Positions 45,501 through 59,182 of a DNA stretch of 64,000 bases are shown piece by piece. Numbering within the stretch: position 1 is the first letter of the stretch; the number at the start of each line of letters is the position of its first letter. Source of the DNA: Pascua guehoae (Eukaryota; Basidiomycota; Tremellomycetes; Trichosporonales; Trichosporonaceae); contig BCJX01000016.1 of assembly GCA_001600415.1 (NCBI GenBank), positions 387,716 through 451,715 on the forward strand, read 5' to 3'. The notes under the pieces were generated by a model. The model had not been told where the DNA came from. It worked only from the letters and a program-made list of their open reading frames with translations, and made no database searches. Position numbers and translations under genes: made by a program.

Positions 45501-46056
45501 AGCGTCGTGCATTGCGCTCATAAGTGCTCAACGGCGGCGAGCACGCCCCAGTACCCACATTGCCACCCCATTTGCCTCGTGTTCTTCGCATGGTGGACAC
45601 TCGACACCATCCATCGTTGTGGACACACGCTCATCAGACAGCACCACCCCGCATACCTCCTCACCACCGCATTCTGTCCCCACACGGCACACGCCCCACC
45701 CCCGCACTCCCCCCGACCGCCGAGCACACACTGTGCCCGCTCGCCGCCCCGCCCGACCGTGCTGCCCGAGGCCTGCGCTACGCTGCATTTAATCCCCCCT
45801 TGCTCGCTTCCGACATTTTGCCACCACTCTCCCCGGCGTCATCAGCCCCTCTCACATCTTCCCCCCGCCCCTCTCCATTATCGACCACCCAGATCACAGC
45901 GAGGGAGCCCCAGCACCTGCGCCCCCAGAGTCGATATCCCCGCCCGCGACACTCGTACTCGCACCCACACTCGCACTTGCACTCGCACTCGCGCCCCGCC
46001 ACCAGCCGCGACCCACCACCTCCAGTGTCCGCACACCCGCATCCCAACCCCACACC
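42518..46056. other. Gene-poor stretch
   Basis: No conserved coding segment identified. A 21-bp unit (ACACCCCACAGCACACACTC plus C) occurs 2.5 times at 45015-45067. The last 600 bases are pyrimidine-rich and could be a leader for the small frame at 46057. Confidence 0.4.
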
Positions 46057-46673
46057 ATGACCGGGTACGAGCTCGGCGTCGCCCAGCGGATCGGCAACGG
46101 AGTCAAGTGAGTACTCTGGAGCGGACTGGACTCGTGATGCCCGATCCTCGATCGACTCAGAGTTAGAGTTGGTCTCAGTCTTGGATCTCGGCTTGGGGTC
46201 TCAGTTTCAGCTCCTGGCTGCGTGTGGCGTCGACATCCACTGACGTATTTCCTTTGGTCTCTCGTCTCTCCCCCCTCTGGCCCTCTTCTGCCCACCCGAC
46301 CTGATCTACCGATTCCAATCTCCCAATCGCCGCCAATGTCGCACCCGCTTGCCCAATCGTGTCTCGTGTCGTCTGCGCACGTCCGTTCGTTATCTCCACC
46401 CGACCATTACGACCACATTACCTCCACCTCTGACGACCATCTGCGATCTCCAACCTCCACTCCCGACCTCCACCCCCTACCTCCGACCCGCAACCAACCA
46501 CCAACCACGACCCGTAACACCCTCCCAATTCCAATCTTCCCCTCTCCCGCCCGACTCTCTCCAACAGCGACATCCACATTGCCCTCCTGCGCGTCTGGCT
46601 CAAGATCCGACGCATCCCCGCCTGGCTCCTCGCCCCACCCCGCCCCGTCCCGCGCTACCGCCGGCGTTCTTGA
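46057..46673 (+). CDS. Possible small protein, 51 aa, two exons
   Basis: 46057-46106 (MTGYELGVAQRIGNGV) joined to 46568-46673 (NDIHIALLRVWLKIRRIPAW to a stop). Donor GTGAGT, acceptor CCAACAG, phase closed, 461-nt intron. The start lies after a long pyrimidine-rich leader, as at other genes here. I do not recognise the product. The second exon could continue in another frame via a further intron (a frame with HPIDAALVCRTRRDQRLW follows). Low confidence. Confidence 0.3.
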
Positions 46674-49600
46674 GCCCCAGACTTGCACCACTGCATCCCA
46701 TCGACGCCGCCCTGGTCTGCCGTACACGCCGCGACCAGCGTCTCTGGGCCGCCAAGGCGTACAGCTCGTGCAGGCCAAGCTCGCCTCCGCCACGCCCGCA
46801 GCCAATACAAGGCAGCTCCTCCGCATCCGCATCGTCTCCATCGTCCATCGTCGCGACCCACCCGTGATACCTCCATTGTCCCGCCGCTAATCCGTCGTCG
46901 GCGCTCGCATCCGCATGGCATCCACATAGTCTAGGTCTGTAGTCGTATCGCATGTAGTATAGTGCATTTAGCCGTGGTTGCCTGCCTACTGGTCAGGGGT
47001 ATTGGCGTGCCCGGGTCAGCAGGCGTGGTTGGGCACGAGTGGTTTGGAGGCGTGGTTGGGACAGGGCGTCAGCAGGAGCGTTTGTCGGCGTGTCTAACGC
47101 TGTGAGAACCCGTTAGACGGTCGGGGCGCAGCCTGTCGCCGTCGCCAGGTGGCGATAGTTGACCCAGCTGCGCCAAGGATCGACCCCAGGCAGGGCACCC
47201 CGAAACAGGCAGTAGATGAAGCAGACCCAAAGTGATCAAGTGAGCAAGTGGACAACAGCACACTTGGGTACAGTATTCGAGTTGGGCTCGAGCTCGAGCT
47301 CGAGCTCGCCCCTGATCTTGACCGCTCGTCGTCGGCGCGTCGGCCCAAACCTCGCTCCAAGCTCAACCCCGACCTCAACCCCCACCCCATCCCCGTCCCC
47401 GTCCCCGTCCCCGTCCCCGTCCCCGTCCCCGTCCCCGTCCCCGTCCCCGTCCCCGTACCCCCGCCCCGAGGGGGGGAGGGGGTAACAGCACGCTTGCTCG
47501 TATTTGAGTTGGGCCCGAGCTCAAGCTCGAGCTCTGCCCCGGCCTTGATCTTGATTGTGTACCTCGGCCCTGCACTCGGCCTCGACACCGTCCGCGGCCT
47601 CGACCCCTTCCGCGGTCTCGACCCCGTCCCCGTCCCCGACCTCGACCTCGTCCCTGTCCCCGTCCCCACTCCGTCCCCAACCCCGTCCCCAACCCCGTCC
47701 CCAACCTCCATCCAACCCCATCCGCTGCCTCGCCTCCACCCCATCCGCTGCCTCGACCCCGACCGCGGCCTCGACCCCGACCCCGTCCCCGACCTCGGCC
47801 CCTCCAACTCACCTTACGCCATGCAACCATGCCCGCCCGCTGCCCAACGTTCGATAAGCAAGACGTTTGCCAGCTTGCAGCCCTTTTCCCCACTTGGCAA
47901 CTTGCAATGCCCAACTTGCAATGCCCAACTTGCAACTTGCCCACGCCCTCCAACTCACCCCCTCACCCAACGGTGCCCCACTCTCCACCTATCCCTATCG
48001 CCATGCACCACACCCCATTGCCCAACCACCCACCACCCACCACCCACCGTCGCCCATACCCCGATCGCATACCCCACACCCACACGCGTACCCCACACGC
48101 GTCCTCGCCCCGCGTCGCGTCGGGCATGCCACCCCCGAACCCCGAACACACCCTCGACCCCATGGAGCCTGTCAACCTAATGTACGCCACGACATTGGCC
48201 TGAACAAGAGCCCCGGCAGTTGAAGACGAGCAGGGGCACCCGACGCCGCTGATAAGCCCGTATGCCCGTCTATCTGAGTGTTTTAGTGTTGCCGGGGACG
48301 CCTTGGCCGCCGAAAATAACACGGACCGCTGGGCGACGCTCTAGCGCGAGGGCAAGGGGCAAGGGGGGGGGGGGGGGTCGGAAAGGCATACCCGGGTGAC
48401 TCGCGTCCGTGGTATGCGGGGGCGGGGCGACCACCCTCTGTCTGTCCTCTGTCCTCTGTCCTCCGCTCTGGCGTCTACCTTCCGCCCTCCACCCTCCACC
48501 CTCCGCCCTCTGCCTGCCCTCTTCGGGATGGATGAGATAGCACGTTAGTGCTCATCAAGCTGTGCTAATCTTTAGCCGTGAGGTACGCGCCCGCCAACGG
48601 GTACGCGACGCGCCGCGATTGCCATCTGATAGCCGGGCCTCCACACCGCCAGCCTCCACACTGCCACACAACACCCGACACCAGCCCCCCGCCCCCACTT
48701 AACCTCCACCCCCACCCCCCCCCGGTCGCACCTGGGCACTAACTAGGTTGCGGGGTGTGTGACATTCATAGCTGACGATAGCCCGCATGGACGCGGGGTG
48801 GGTTGTTCCCCGTGGGCCGGCGCGGGGCCGGCAGTCGTTCGGCCAGTTGCCGACAGCACCGGGGCGACGTGTGCGGGGGGTGCTGAAACGCCACGAGCCG
48901 GGGTCCAGAGTCCAGTCGGGGTCGAGAGGAGGGGGGAGAGGGCGCGCCGAGGCGGGGCCGTGCGCGGCTCTGCACCCTGCGCCGATGCGCCGATGCGGTC
49001 GTTGAAAGCAAGGCGCAAGTGCAACTACTGGAAGGGACGTAAACGCCGGATCAGAGGAGCCGGCCACACGCCGATCACCGCAGGCAGCCGCCACATTCAT
49101 GACGGACAGATGCAGGCAGAGGCCAGGCTTGGCCTGGGGCCGCCAAGAGATCGCTCCTCATACACAGAGGCACAGGAAGGTTGATCACGCCCAAATCTCT
49201 CCTTGTGTGCACCCAGCACCCAGCACCAGAGGTTCTAGCCCGACCCGGACAGAGATTGTGCCGGTCTTGTACCCTGCCTCCATCCCGCGCCACCGCTTGG
49301 CAGTGCCTGGTGTGCACATGTTGATTGCAGGACGATCCAGGGCGCGCGTGCCGTCATGCGGGGCAGGTGCACACCTGGGACGCCTACAATCTGGCTGAAC
49401 TGGGATTTTTTTTTGACTTTTTTTTTTTTCAGCGTCTGACTTTTGTGAGGCAACCGGCAAGTGATCAAGTGATGCAAGAGCAGGTTTGCGTGACGTCGTC
49501 ATGCCCGTCTCGGAGCGTCAGGCGTGGTGGTGGTGGTTCCGACCCGTGCCCGACTGCCACCGGGCTAGTTCTGTACGCTCTCCTCTCCTCGACTAGACCA

Positions 49601-51416
49601 AGTCCCAAGTCGCCTGCTCCCCCGCACAATTCCTTGTTGTGGCCCCATTGCGCACTGTGGTGTTTGTTTTGCTGTTTTCGTTTGCCAGGTGCCGTGTCCC
49701 AGCTCCCAGCCGAGAACGAACGCGAGCTAGCCCAAAGGCCGCCCAAGCAGCCTGCAGCCTGCAGCTTGCAGCTTGCACCGTCGCCAATCGACGCCACCGG
49801 ATCGCTCGTGCCGGTGAGAAAACCCACCAGCGACCAATCGAGACGAATCGAGACGAATCCAGCATGGCAGAACGGGCGGGATGTGCCGCCACCCCCACCT
49901 CCCCCCGGCTTAGGCGGCAGCGGGTACTGAACTGTGCTCCGTGGTTGGTGGTTGGATGGCCCGCATGACCATTTGGGACAGCGTACCCTGAGGACGGTTT
50001 TTCTTTTGTCGTCCGGAGGCACGACTGTCATGGGTCCATGATCTCATCAATGGCAGTGGGTTGCACCACTGTGCCACTGCGCGATTCAGAGGCCAAAAAC
50101 AAAGTTCAGGGATGACGCGGTCCAACCAGGGCCACGGGCTGGCGCATGGGCCCAAGTGGGGTCGGATGGGTCGACTGGATGCCTGGATGCGTCTTGGTTC
50201 AAATCTATTATGGATCAATAGTGCTCGGGTGCCGTCAGTGCAAGGTTTTAATCGTGCCAGTGACGACTGTCGGAGTGCCTTTCGGGGTGGACAAGCCCCG
50301 AGGGCTCATGTGTGTCGGCGAGTCAGAGTACGTCGGTGTGTGCCCGCGTGCCATTGCGGTATTCTGTGCCACCCTTGTTTTTTTTTCTCTGCTCTTCGAT
50401 CCCACGCACATGTCACATTGGCATTCCGGCATGCCATCCCACATTGCTTGTGGCCTGCCTCTGCGATCAAGTGTTGGCTGATGCCATGCCGGAAAAGGCG
50501 GATGCCTGTGGGGGGCGTGCCAAGTGCCTGGCCCCGCCGGCAGGCCCCTGTACGTCAACAATGTCCCAAACGCCAACGCCTCGTCTGTTCCTCTGTGCGC
50601 CCCGCGCCTCGTGCGTGCGCCACACAAGCAACACACCTCACACACGATGCTCGTCAGACGCCTGCTTTGGTCGGCCAACACGTCCAATCCTAACCGGGTC
50701 TTTTCAGGCTACCGTCTTTGCCATGGGGCCACTACGGGCGCGAAAAAAAAAGGGAAGAAACACTAAACTCGCTAGGTCGCTGCAGTAGCTCGCTAGGCGC
50801 TAGCCATTGCCATTATTGTCGTTGCATGGGCCCAGGGCTGCACCGTCCCATCATGCCAGATGCAGGACCAACAGGACACCGGCGGGCCACTTGGCACTGA
50901 CACCTGGGGCCATCTCATTCCCATTCCTATTGATTTTTTCTTGTGTGGCAAAACCGGCCCTGGGTTCTCGAGGCATGTGGGACCTGGCCTGACCTGGGCC
51001 GCCGCAACCACCCGCCACCGGGCCCTTGGTCTGGCTTTGGCTTTGGCATGGGCTGGCTTGGGCTTGCGACTCGGACACGTCTTGGAACGCACCAAGCGCA
51101 AATACCGGCAGCACGCATGCGGCAACAAAGGCCAAGGCAAGAGGCATGCATGACCAAAGGTGCTCAGGTCAGGAGGTGCCCGCGTGATCGCAACCAGTAT
51201 ATGTATCCACACGGTCGACGCGCGCAATTTCCCTTCTCCCCAGTGTTGCCACCTCGTCGCCTGCACCCGTCTAGTAGTATCCCAACCGCGGCCAGTCACC
51301 ACCAACAAGCATACTAGTACACCGACCCCTCCGCTTTTAATACTCGGCTTCCCTCCCCCCCGACTCTCTCTTCCCCACCACACTCGTCGACCCCGACACT
51401 CTCTCTCCCTCTCACA
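46674..51416. other. Gene-poor stretch with a duplicated CCCCGT array region
   Basis: A roughly 231-bp segment is duplicated in tandem (about 47252-47482 and 47483-47713), each copy with a GAGTTGGGC..GAGCTCGAGCTC block, a GATCTTGA block and a CCCCGT-rich tail. Poly-G at 48365-48377. No conserved gene found. Confidence 0.45.
47252..47713. repeat. Tandem duplication with CCCCGT hexamer array
   Basis: Two diverged copies spaced by 231 bp. The first contains about 11 perfect CCCCGT units (47391-47459); the second contains degraded CCCCGT/CCCCAAC units. Confidence 0.75.
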
Positions 51417-52791
51417 ATGCCTTCCCTCAAGACCCTCCTGTACGCGCGTGTCGTCACGCTCTTCATCTCGGTCGGCGTCACCGCCGCCGTCCTGGCCACC
51501 GCCGTCAAGGGTGCGTACTGTGTGCGGGCTCGGTCTTGAAGCTGGGCTAGCTCGAGCGCTGCCCGAGACCGCCCCCAGCTCGCGTTCAGCCCCTGTCCCA
51601 CTCATACTGACCCCCAGCGCTCCACTACCTGAGCGACGCCCGCGCCGCGGCCGTGAGTAACACCCTTCCCCCTGCCTCCGTCGAGTGTTCGTGGCCCCCA
51701 CCCGGGCCCCGCGACCCAATGCGTACAGTCCTTTTCGCCAGTCTCCACATCGGGCTCGTGGCCAAGGGACCAATGTTGTCCGAGCCGGGGTCTCCCTCCG
51801 ACACCCTCTGGCCGGCCTCAGCCTCCCCCTCAGCCTCCCCGTGCTCCCGTCCAATTCTCCCCAAACCCCGACTAGCTCTCACTCTCCCGCCCGACCTCTC
51901 CCACTGACGCCCGCAGAAATCCCTCATCCCCACATCGGTCGTCCACGCCGACGACGTCCTCGGCGCCGTCGGTGCCCTCTGCGCGGCGGCGTGTGTCGGT
52001 GTCGCCGTCTCGCTCTTCTCGGAGCTGTGCCTCTTCCTCGAGGGCCGCAAGAAGATCTTTACAAAGCTCCGCTACATTAACGAGTACCTCCTTGGCTTTG
52101 CCTCGATCTTCCTCCTCGCCACTGCTATTGCGTGAGTACCGGTATATTGCCTAGAATCATTGCGCTGGCTGCTAGCTAGCTGCTGGCGGGGGCTCTGCCG
52201 CCTTGCTGCCAGCGTACTGGCCGGCTCTAGCATGCAGGCCCTCTGCCCGTGGCTCTGCACAACGTGCTGTCTCCTCCCCTCCCCGCCCGCTTCACACCCG
52301 CTCACACCCAGCGCCACCGTCATCACTGTCGGCCGTTCCGCGTACATTACCGCTCCCGGCCTCCCCACCGAAATGCTCAACAAGACGGCCGTTGGCCTCG
52401 GCTGGCACCTCAAGTACAGCGAGACCTGGGCGTTCAAGTCGAGTGAGTCTTGTCATCTTGTTGCAGTTTGAGTCTGTGGGCAACACGGGGGTGTGCATGC
52501 ACGTCCCGCATGGACGCGTTCGCCACAGTCGTGTCCGTGCCTTGTGGTGCATCCGCGGCGCGGTCAGATCACACCGCCGGGGCCTTGACACGACCTCCGC
52601 CACAACCACTATCACACGACAGGGGCCCCAGCTAACCCGCAGTGATTCTCGGCTGGATTGCGTGGTTCTTCCTCCTCGTCGACCTCCTCCTCGTCATCGC
52701 TGCCGGCCTCCTGTACAAGCGCCGCGACCGCGAGGCGGCCGCCCAGCCCGGCCACGTCAACTCCAAGGAGGAGCACTCTGAACACGCCTAA
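51417..52791 (+). CDS. Four-helix membrane protein, 207 aa, five exons
   Basis: Model: 51417-51510, 51618-51652, 51917-52131, 52312-52442 and 52643-52791 (624 nt; all phases close). It begins MPSLKTLLYARVVTLFISVG. Four hydrophobic segments are visible: residues 10-31 (VVTLFISVGVTAAVLATAV), 55-80 (GAVGALCAAACVGVAVSLF), 95-118 (LLGFASIFLLATAIAATVI) and 160-184 (WIAWFFLLVDLLLVIAAGLL). A basic KRRDRE and an acidic hydrophilic tail follow. Topology resembles MARVEL-type tetraspan proteins of fungi, but no signature residues prove it. It is the only clear gene in the 39-60 kb interval. Confidence 0.8.
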
Positions 52792-55700
52792 GACGTGGAT
52801 CGTGCCCGGTTCTCCTTGCGCTCTTGACCTTCTCCCAACTATCTTTCTTTCAACTGTCCGCCCCGAGCGGCGTACCCGCGGCGAGCATCCAGGCGGGTGA
52901 TCGAGTGATTCACCGCGCTCGCCGTTCATTTCGTACTCTCCCTACAAACCTAGTACTGTAGTTCTGGTATAATGGTGGGCCATGGGCGCCATCGGCGATG
53001 CAATGCCGTATCGTCTGTCCTGTCCTTCTTGCCCGTCCTACTCGGCCTTGGTTGCTTGCATTGCTTGGTTGCTCGTTCCCTCGCGATCACGCATGGACAG
53101 GCAGGTGCACGCTCGGTCCCGGCGGCCGGCGCGGGGCCGCGGGGCCAGGTGTCCAGGTGTCCAGACGCCCATGTTCTACCCACCGTGCGTTACCACGGAT
53201 CCCACTCTCGTGCCGCTTGGCTCTTGAGTGCCAAGCACCTGGCGGAATTGTAAATCGGGCCATGTGACTCGATTGCCACTCGGCGTCACGCCCGTGACAC
53301 GCACAATACGCGCCTCGCGCGTCATCACGGAATTCAGAGGCGAGGCCCGAGCGCGCCCAACACCCATCGCATCGTATTCTACCCCGTCTCCGAGTCCGTA
53401 TCTGCCCCGCCTCGGGGGTGGGGGCGGGGCCAGCCGAGCGGGGCCGGCCGGCGGGGGCGGGGGGGGGGGGGGTACGAAACGGCGGTACGGGGCCAGGTTG
53501 GGCCCAAGACGTCTCTCCGACGCATGCGGGGCTGCTTTGTGCGTGCAAGGGTGTTGTTGGTGCAACTGGCGTGGGTCCGGGTGTGGCGTTGCCGGGTGTG
53601 CACCGTGCTATTACCGGTGTTTAAAGGGGCAATGTGGCGTCGGCAAGCCTTTGTCCCCTCGGACTCGTCGCTCCTGGTCGCCTGGCGTGCGGGTCTCCTG
53701 TCTCCTGGCCTTCTGCTTGCTGCCGGCCTGCCTGCCACTATGCCAGTTGTAGCACACCAACAGCATTAACAGCGCGCAAGGCGGTAATCTCATGCTCTCA
53801 CCCACCAGGCTCAAGCTGCCTGCAGCCCCCTGCAGCGCCTCACCCTCTGACGTCTGCGCGTGACTTGAAAGTGCGGTTGGTGCCATCCGGACCAAACCTC
53901 GACTACCATCCACATTGGCCAGTGGGTGAAACACAAGTCCTAGGCCAGGCCCCTTGCCATGTCCATTCCCAACAAACTTGGCGCAGATTGCACCACCGTA
54001 CAGAACCTGACAAGTGCCTACAGCGCGACCGGGTAGAGGGTGTCAAAAAGACTGTGAGACGCGCAGGGTGAGGTTTGTCTGGCGCTGCCGAATGCTCATC
54101 TCAGCACCTCGGAGCATGCAAAGGCCTCCCTGCGCCCCTCACTTCCTTTTTACACTGCACCGGTGTACCGGCGCTGCCTAGCTGCAGACCACAGTAATCC
54201 CATAGCACCCCTAGCGTACCATAGCATGCTCGATAACCCGCGATCGCTCTAGAGTTAGACCCGGCCTCTGACTCTACGCGACCCCCACGAGCTAGTGATG
54301 ATACGCCCCGCCTGGTCTGTTCCAGCGCGAGTCTAGCGGTTGGCACGCGTCACGTTTCGTCCTTGCTTTGGGTACATGTTCGTCGTCACACCGGGCTCGC
54401 GCGAGGTATTGGACCAGGTAGCAGCACGTCATGGTTGCTACCTCGTCGTGGTCGACATGGGCTAGCGCGGTGTTGCATGTTCCCACTGTGGCAGTTCTCC
54501 TTTTAGAGGACCAAGCGGACCTGTCCCGACGCTCGCGCCAACTGCTTTGTCAAGCGAGGCCGAGTTGGTACTTTTAATGCAAAGCTGAGGCAGTGAATGC
54601 TTCCTGCCAGTGTAGGAGACCGTTGGACGAGTGCGGCACGACGCCTAGAGTGACAGTATCCCGCAATCGGCGCGGTCGCCGACTAGCTGGCCGATGGTGT
54701 CTGAACAACGTCGTGACAGCACGGTAGGTTTGTGGACAAGTGCAGGAGCGGCACTAGAGACGCGCCGACGCGCGGGGGTTGGCTTCTAGCAGGCGTCGTG
54801 ACGCACCCTGCCTACTCCAAGGGCATTCTACCTGGGGCCAGAGGTGGACCGGACGCGTCCAGCTCGCTCTAGTTCGGCTCGCTGTGTTCGCCTCCCGGCG
54901 GCATGGATCTTCTGGTAGCGCTGACTGCGTCGACTGGCCATTGCGGCGGGGCGGTGACATTGATAATACCTGGGGAGAGCAGGTGTTGGACGCATTTGCG
55001 TTGAACCTGATGCGGACTCGTCGGCGCCGTATGGGGTCGCGACCTACCCTTCTCGAGCAGTTGCACATGCACCGAACAGGGTTTAGGTGGTGTGATGCAT
55101 CTGTCCATGGTTTTGGTAGTCGCCCTCTGGGCCAAGGCATAAATGTCGCACAGTGGCCCTGCCGTCTCTGCTCAAGTACACTCACTGCCACTTGGGCATC
55201 ACCAACGCGGAGCGTACCCCGGGACGGTGCACGCAGGCACCCACACCCGCCGAGAACACATCTTGACCGAAGGCATAATGAATAAGGCCGGAAATGCCAT
55301 GGGTGATGCCACACTTCAGTCGGATCATCGTCCAACCTGGGCAAATCACTCGGAAATGCTGCAAGACATGATTCTGGATGCTGCCGCACACTCCAAGCAG
55401 GGTCGGACTTGGGCGAATCACGGTGACGAGATGCCTTGCCTTTGATATTCATCTGCAGCGAGAAACAGCCAGAGCCGTGGATTGTAGGAATGCATAATAT
55501 CTGGTAATGGGCATGGTGCCTAGTTTCCCGAGTGTACCGTACACCCAGCACTCCAACACCACGGAAGAGTTGCTCTGGGCGTTGTAGGTCTTGACTCGAT
55601 AATGCTGTGGTTCCAGTGTGCCCCGCTTCCCCGACGCCACGCCCTTGGCCTCTTGTCCAGGGGGTCACTTGCTCCATTAGACCGTGTACTGTCTCTATAC

Positions 55701-58700
55701 TCCCGGTCCCCGAACAAGCGTTGGTTTTCATTTTGACGTCGTAATGACTGATCCCAGCGCTGCTGGATGTGCAAGGTGCGCACAGTGTACCCGCGATCGT
55801 CGCTTGATCGGTCGGACGCGAGAGCTCGACAGCTCGACAGGATGGTTACCTGACACTTACACATATCGTGGCAATGTTCAGTCTTCGCGTCGTCAATGCC
55901 ATTTCTGGCGTCGAATGTGGCCCCGTTGGCATGAGCACCTACAGCCACGTAGCCATCATGGCATGTCTTGGCAGAACGCTGGAGCATCTTATCCACAGCA
56001 GACCCGTGGAGCCATTGCGACAATAGGCCGGCTATGCTCGCTGCCCTGTCTACAAGTGCTTCACGATACAGTAATAGCTTTTGGCTTCTCTTGACCTTAT
56101 TCATGACTGTATCTTTTGTCACCCGTCTGTCGTCTCGGCTTTGCTTTGCTCCGTATTTTCCTCGTCTCTTGTACCTTGCAACTTACCTTGCCACCCCTTC
56201 GTGATACTCGTCGATTGTAACCTTTCCTAGGCGACACCCCCGCCGCCTCTATCTTTCCCTAGCAATCGACGGCCAAGTTTCCACATCCGTCTGCCTCACT
56301 CCGCGTCGCTGGCGCCGGCACCGTCAATCATCATGCCCCGGGTAGCCACAAAAGACCTCTCTGGCCTCGACCTCGACCTCGCCCTCGACCTCGAATGTGA
56401 CACCCAACGCAGTCTCCTATCCCCCCTCTCCGCTGTGACGATCACGTCTCCCAGTCCCCGGCCGCACGTATCCGTTCACCTCTCCATTCCTGGGGTTACC
56501 CATCTCCTCCTGGGCGGCAGAGCAGCTGACCTCGCATCGGTCCGAGGCGGCCACGATGTCCCTTCCTGGAATCATTACGGCCGCCGGACACCAGCATCTT
56601 TGGGCAGGACCAGGCCCAGCGGACAAGACACCAGGCTTCACTTGTATTCAGGACACCACTGGAAGGCAAGTCGCGCCGTCCGTTGTCCTCCTTCGACATG
56701 CCCCGCCGCTGGATGTGTCGTGCCCCACACGGGCCTTCGCCTCTGCCTGGGGTTACCGATAGGACACGACAGTATTTGGACCCCGGCATGTAGCGAGGCG
56801 GGTTTCCGACACGCAGCTCGAGACCCTTGGGGGAGATGAAGAGAGTGCCGGGTTTGCGAGTGCCCAGGTGCATCGTGCGTGGGAGATGACCTCGGGGGAC
56901 AGGTGATGCGACGATCCACGACATGGCTTCACTGTGGCCAAGCAGTGCCCAGCTCTCCAAGCTTTGTCACGCTGGATCGCAGGCAGGATAAAACACAAAC
57001 AACAGTTGATGTACCGCGACCTCGACACGATCATTGTCCACGCGTGCCTCTCCATCCCCTCTCAACCTTGCCCAGGCACCATCCCCGCCCGCCCCTCCGG
57101 GATCACAAGAGCACCACGGCAAACGCGGCCGTCCTCGAGCTGAGGGTAGCCTGTCAGCTGTCCCTGCTCATGGACGGCATCATGTTGGCCTCGAAACCGA
57201 CCCAACCCGCCGACTCTGCGGCCAGGACATTATCTCCGTCCTCGTCACCAGCCCGAGCCGTTTTACGTGCCCCCACACGGCTCAACGGGCTGGCTCACCG
57301 ACGCGTTGCATGGCCATGTCCACGGGCTTCGGTACCAGTACCCGTTCCCGACGTATGGCCCTCCGCGCCGAAAGTCACGGGACGCCATTGGGCGCGCGCC
57401 CAAAACAGGGGGAGGGCGAGACGGTGACCCCGGAGGCGGGTTCGGGAAACGTCTTGGCACTCCCCAAGGCGTGGGGGCGTGAACATGGCCGGCAGTGGGA
57501 GAACGCCCGGGGGGTACGCGGCATGAGTTTGTTGAAGAGGAGACTGCCGATGGCGTGGATAGAGGTGGAACAAGTTCGAGTACTGCGTGTGTCCTAGCCA
57601 GTCGGTAACGGAGCATACGCCTGTGTCACACTGTTTCTTGCCATACTGCTGATACCCAGGGTACTTGTTATACCGCGACATCCGTAGAGTGTTGTCCAGC
57701 CACCGCCGAGTGCCGCGGTCGTTACGTCCGGTGCGTTTCATGCTGTACGAACAGTCGGACTGCGCCTCGTAGCTGCCTGGCGATGGTAAGATTATCCGTT
57801 GCGCAGATCGACAGTGGTGAGTACAATGTTATTCGTTACATGTGTACACGTGTGGCTAGATAGCACCAAGGAGAAGAGAGACCTTGTCGCCCCGGGGGGC
57901 AGGTACATGAGAACAGTCTGGGTGCGGTTGGGTGCTGGGACTGTCACCGAGGTGAGGGCCGATGGGCCTGGGGTGACACATGCGACGTGCCACGCTGCCA
58001 TGTGCGCATGTCGCACGCCCCATCCCCATGCCACAAGAATAACTTTGAACTTGGACCAGTGAGCATGTTTATCAAGTGAGCAAGTGAGCAAGTGACCCAC
58101 GACCAAACGTTGACGGGGGCATGTGAATGTGTCAGACGTGCAGACGTTACAAGTCGACCATGTGGCGCGTCGCAACGAGTCCATCGCGTTCCACAAGACG
58201 TCGCGCAACCGTATTCAGTGCCTGTGGTGGCTGTCCACAAGGCTGTGGAGATGGCGATACGGCGTGCCTATCACTGCGGACAAACTCTGCCACCATGGTG
58301 CTACGGGCAGTGCAGCGCGTCGTGTATTTTTGGCAGAACTGGACGATTCTTGTGGGCCGTGTGCCCTGCCTGCCACTTGTCCTTCCCTTCAAAGAAAGCT
58401 CCAAATTGCGGGCGACGGGACCGACTCATTTTATCGAGCAACAAGGCAGAGCAACATTCCAATGTCGATCGCGACGCGTTGCTTGCCACATGGGTCGGTG
58501 CTCTTGCATTGCCAAGGGAGAGGGAGGATGTCGTCCAGACTTGGCTGGGTCCTTGGCTGGGTCCAGGCACACCCGGATCCCATCAACAACGCGCTGCCTT
58601 GACCGCGTCGCTCACCAATCAGACCCAGTCTCCAACAATGGCCCGGCTCGCCCATGGCCACAAGCTACGGCTCGTTTGTACCCTTGTACCAGGGTTTTCC

Positions 58701-59181
58701 CGCGGTAGGCGGCTGCTGGTAGGCCCAGTTATTCCCTAATGCGGTAATTTGAACAAATGCACAAGCGTAGAAACCGGGCGGATTTACCAGTGTCGCTCTT
58801 TTTCGATCCCTTTAGCTTGCTTTCCAAATCATGCATTAAGCAAGCATGCAAGCTGGCAGCTGGAAGCAGCAGGCTGAGCAAGCAGGCAAGCAGGCTGAGC
58901 GCGCCCTGGGTCTGTCTGGGTCAGAGTTTGGGCCGGTGTGGCCGGCAAGTGAGACACCAGTGTGTAGTCCTTCCAGTGAGTCAAGTCGGTGCGGTGCACA
59001 GACCCAAACTCGAACCCCTTGCTTTAACCCCTGCGCCTCTGCCGGGTGCGTCCCTGTCCTGTCCTGTCCTGTCCCGCCCCGCACGCGCGCCCCGCCCCGG
59101 AACCGCCTGCTTGCAGCGCCCCTCCGTCCCGTCGCAGCAGTTGAGCAGTTCTAATCTACTGTAACCGGCGGGCTCGTGCAG

Positions 59182-59182
<1 letters not shown>
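52792..59182. other. Gene-poor stretch, several long unconfirmed frames
   Basis: Long open frames lie on the minus strand at 54754-55731 (325 codons) and 55520-56104 (about 195 codons from MNKVKRSQKL) and on the plus strand at 56333-56839. None has a recognised domain, a canonical splice model or consistent codon pattern. Such frames are common by chance in GC-rich DNA. A G run (53459-53472) is present. Possibly decayed genes. Confidence 0.4.

Noticed and set aside
44700..46166. 489-codon plus-strand frame
   Set aside because: It starts with GTG, is low-complexity Pro/Ser/His/Thr-rich throughout, has no domain, and overlaps the better-looking start at 46057. Typical of GC-rich, pyrimidine-rich DNA.
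56333..57600. Possible multi-exon gene starting MPRVATKDLSGLDLDLALDL
   Set aside because: The initial repeats are low complexity and I could not join later frames with in-phase splice sites or find any known motif.
58120..58740. Frame with CQTCRRYKS resembling the start of a Zn2Cys6 domain
   Set aside because: The remaining four cysteines of the cluster are missing at the required spacing and the frame has no other domain.
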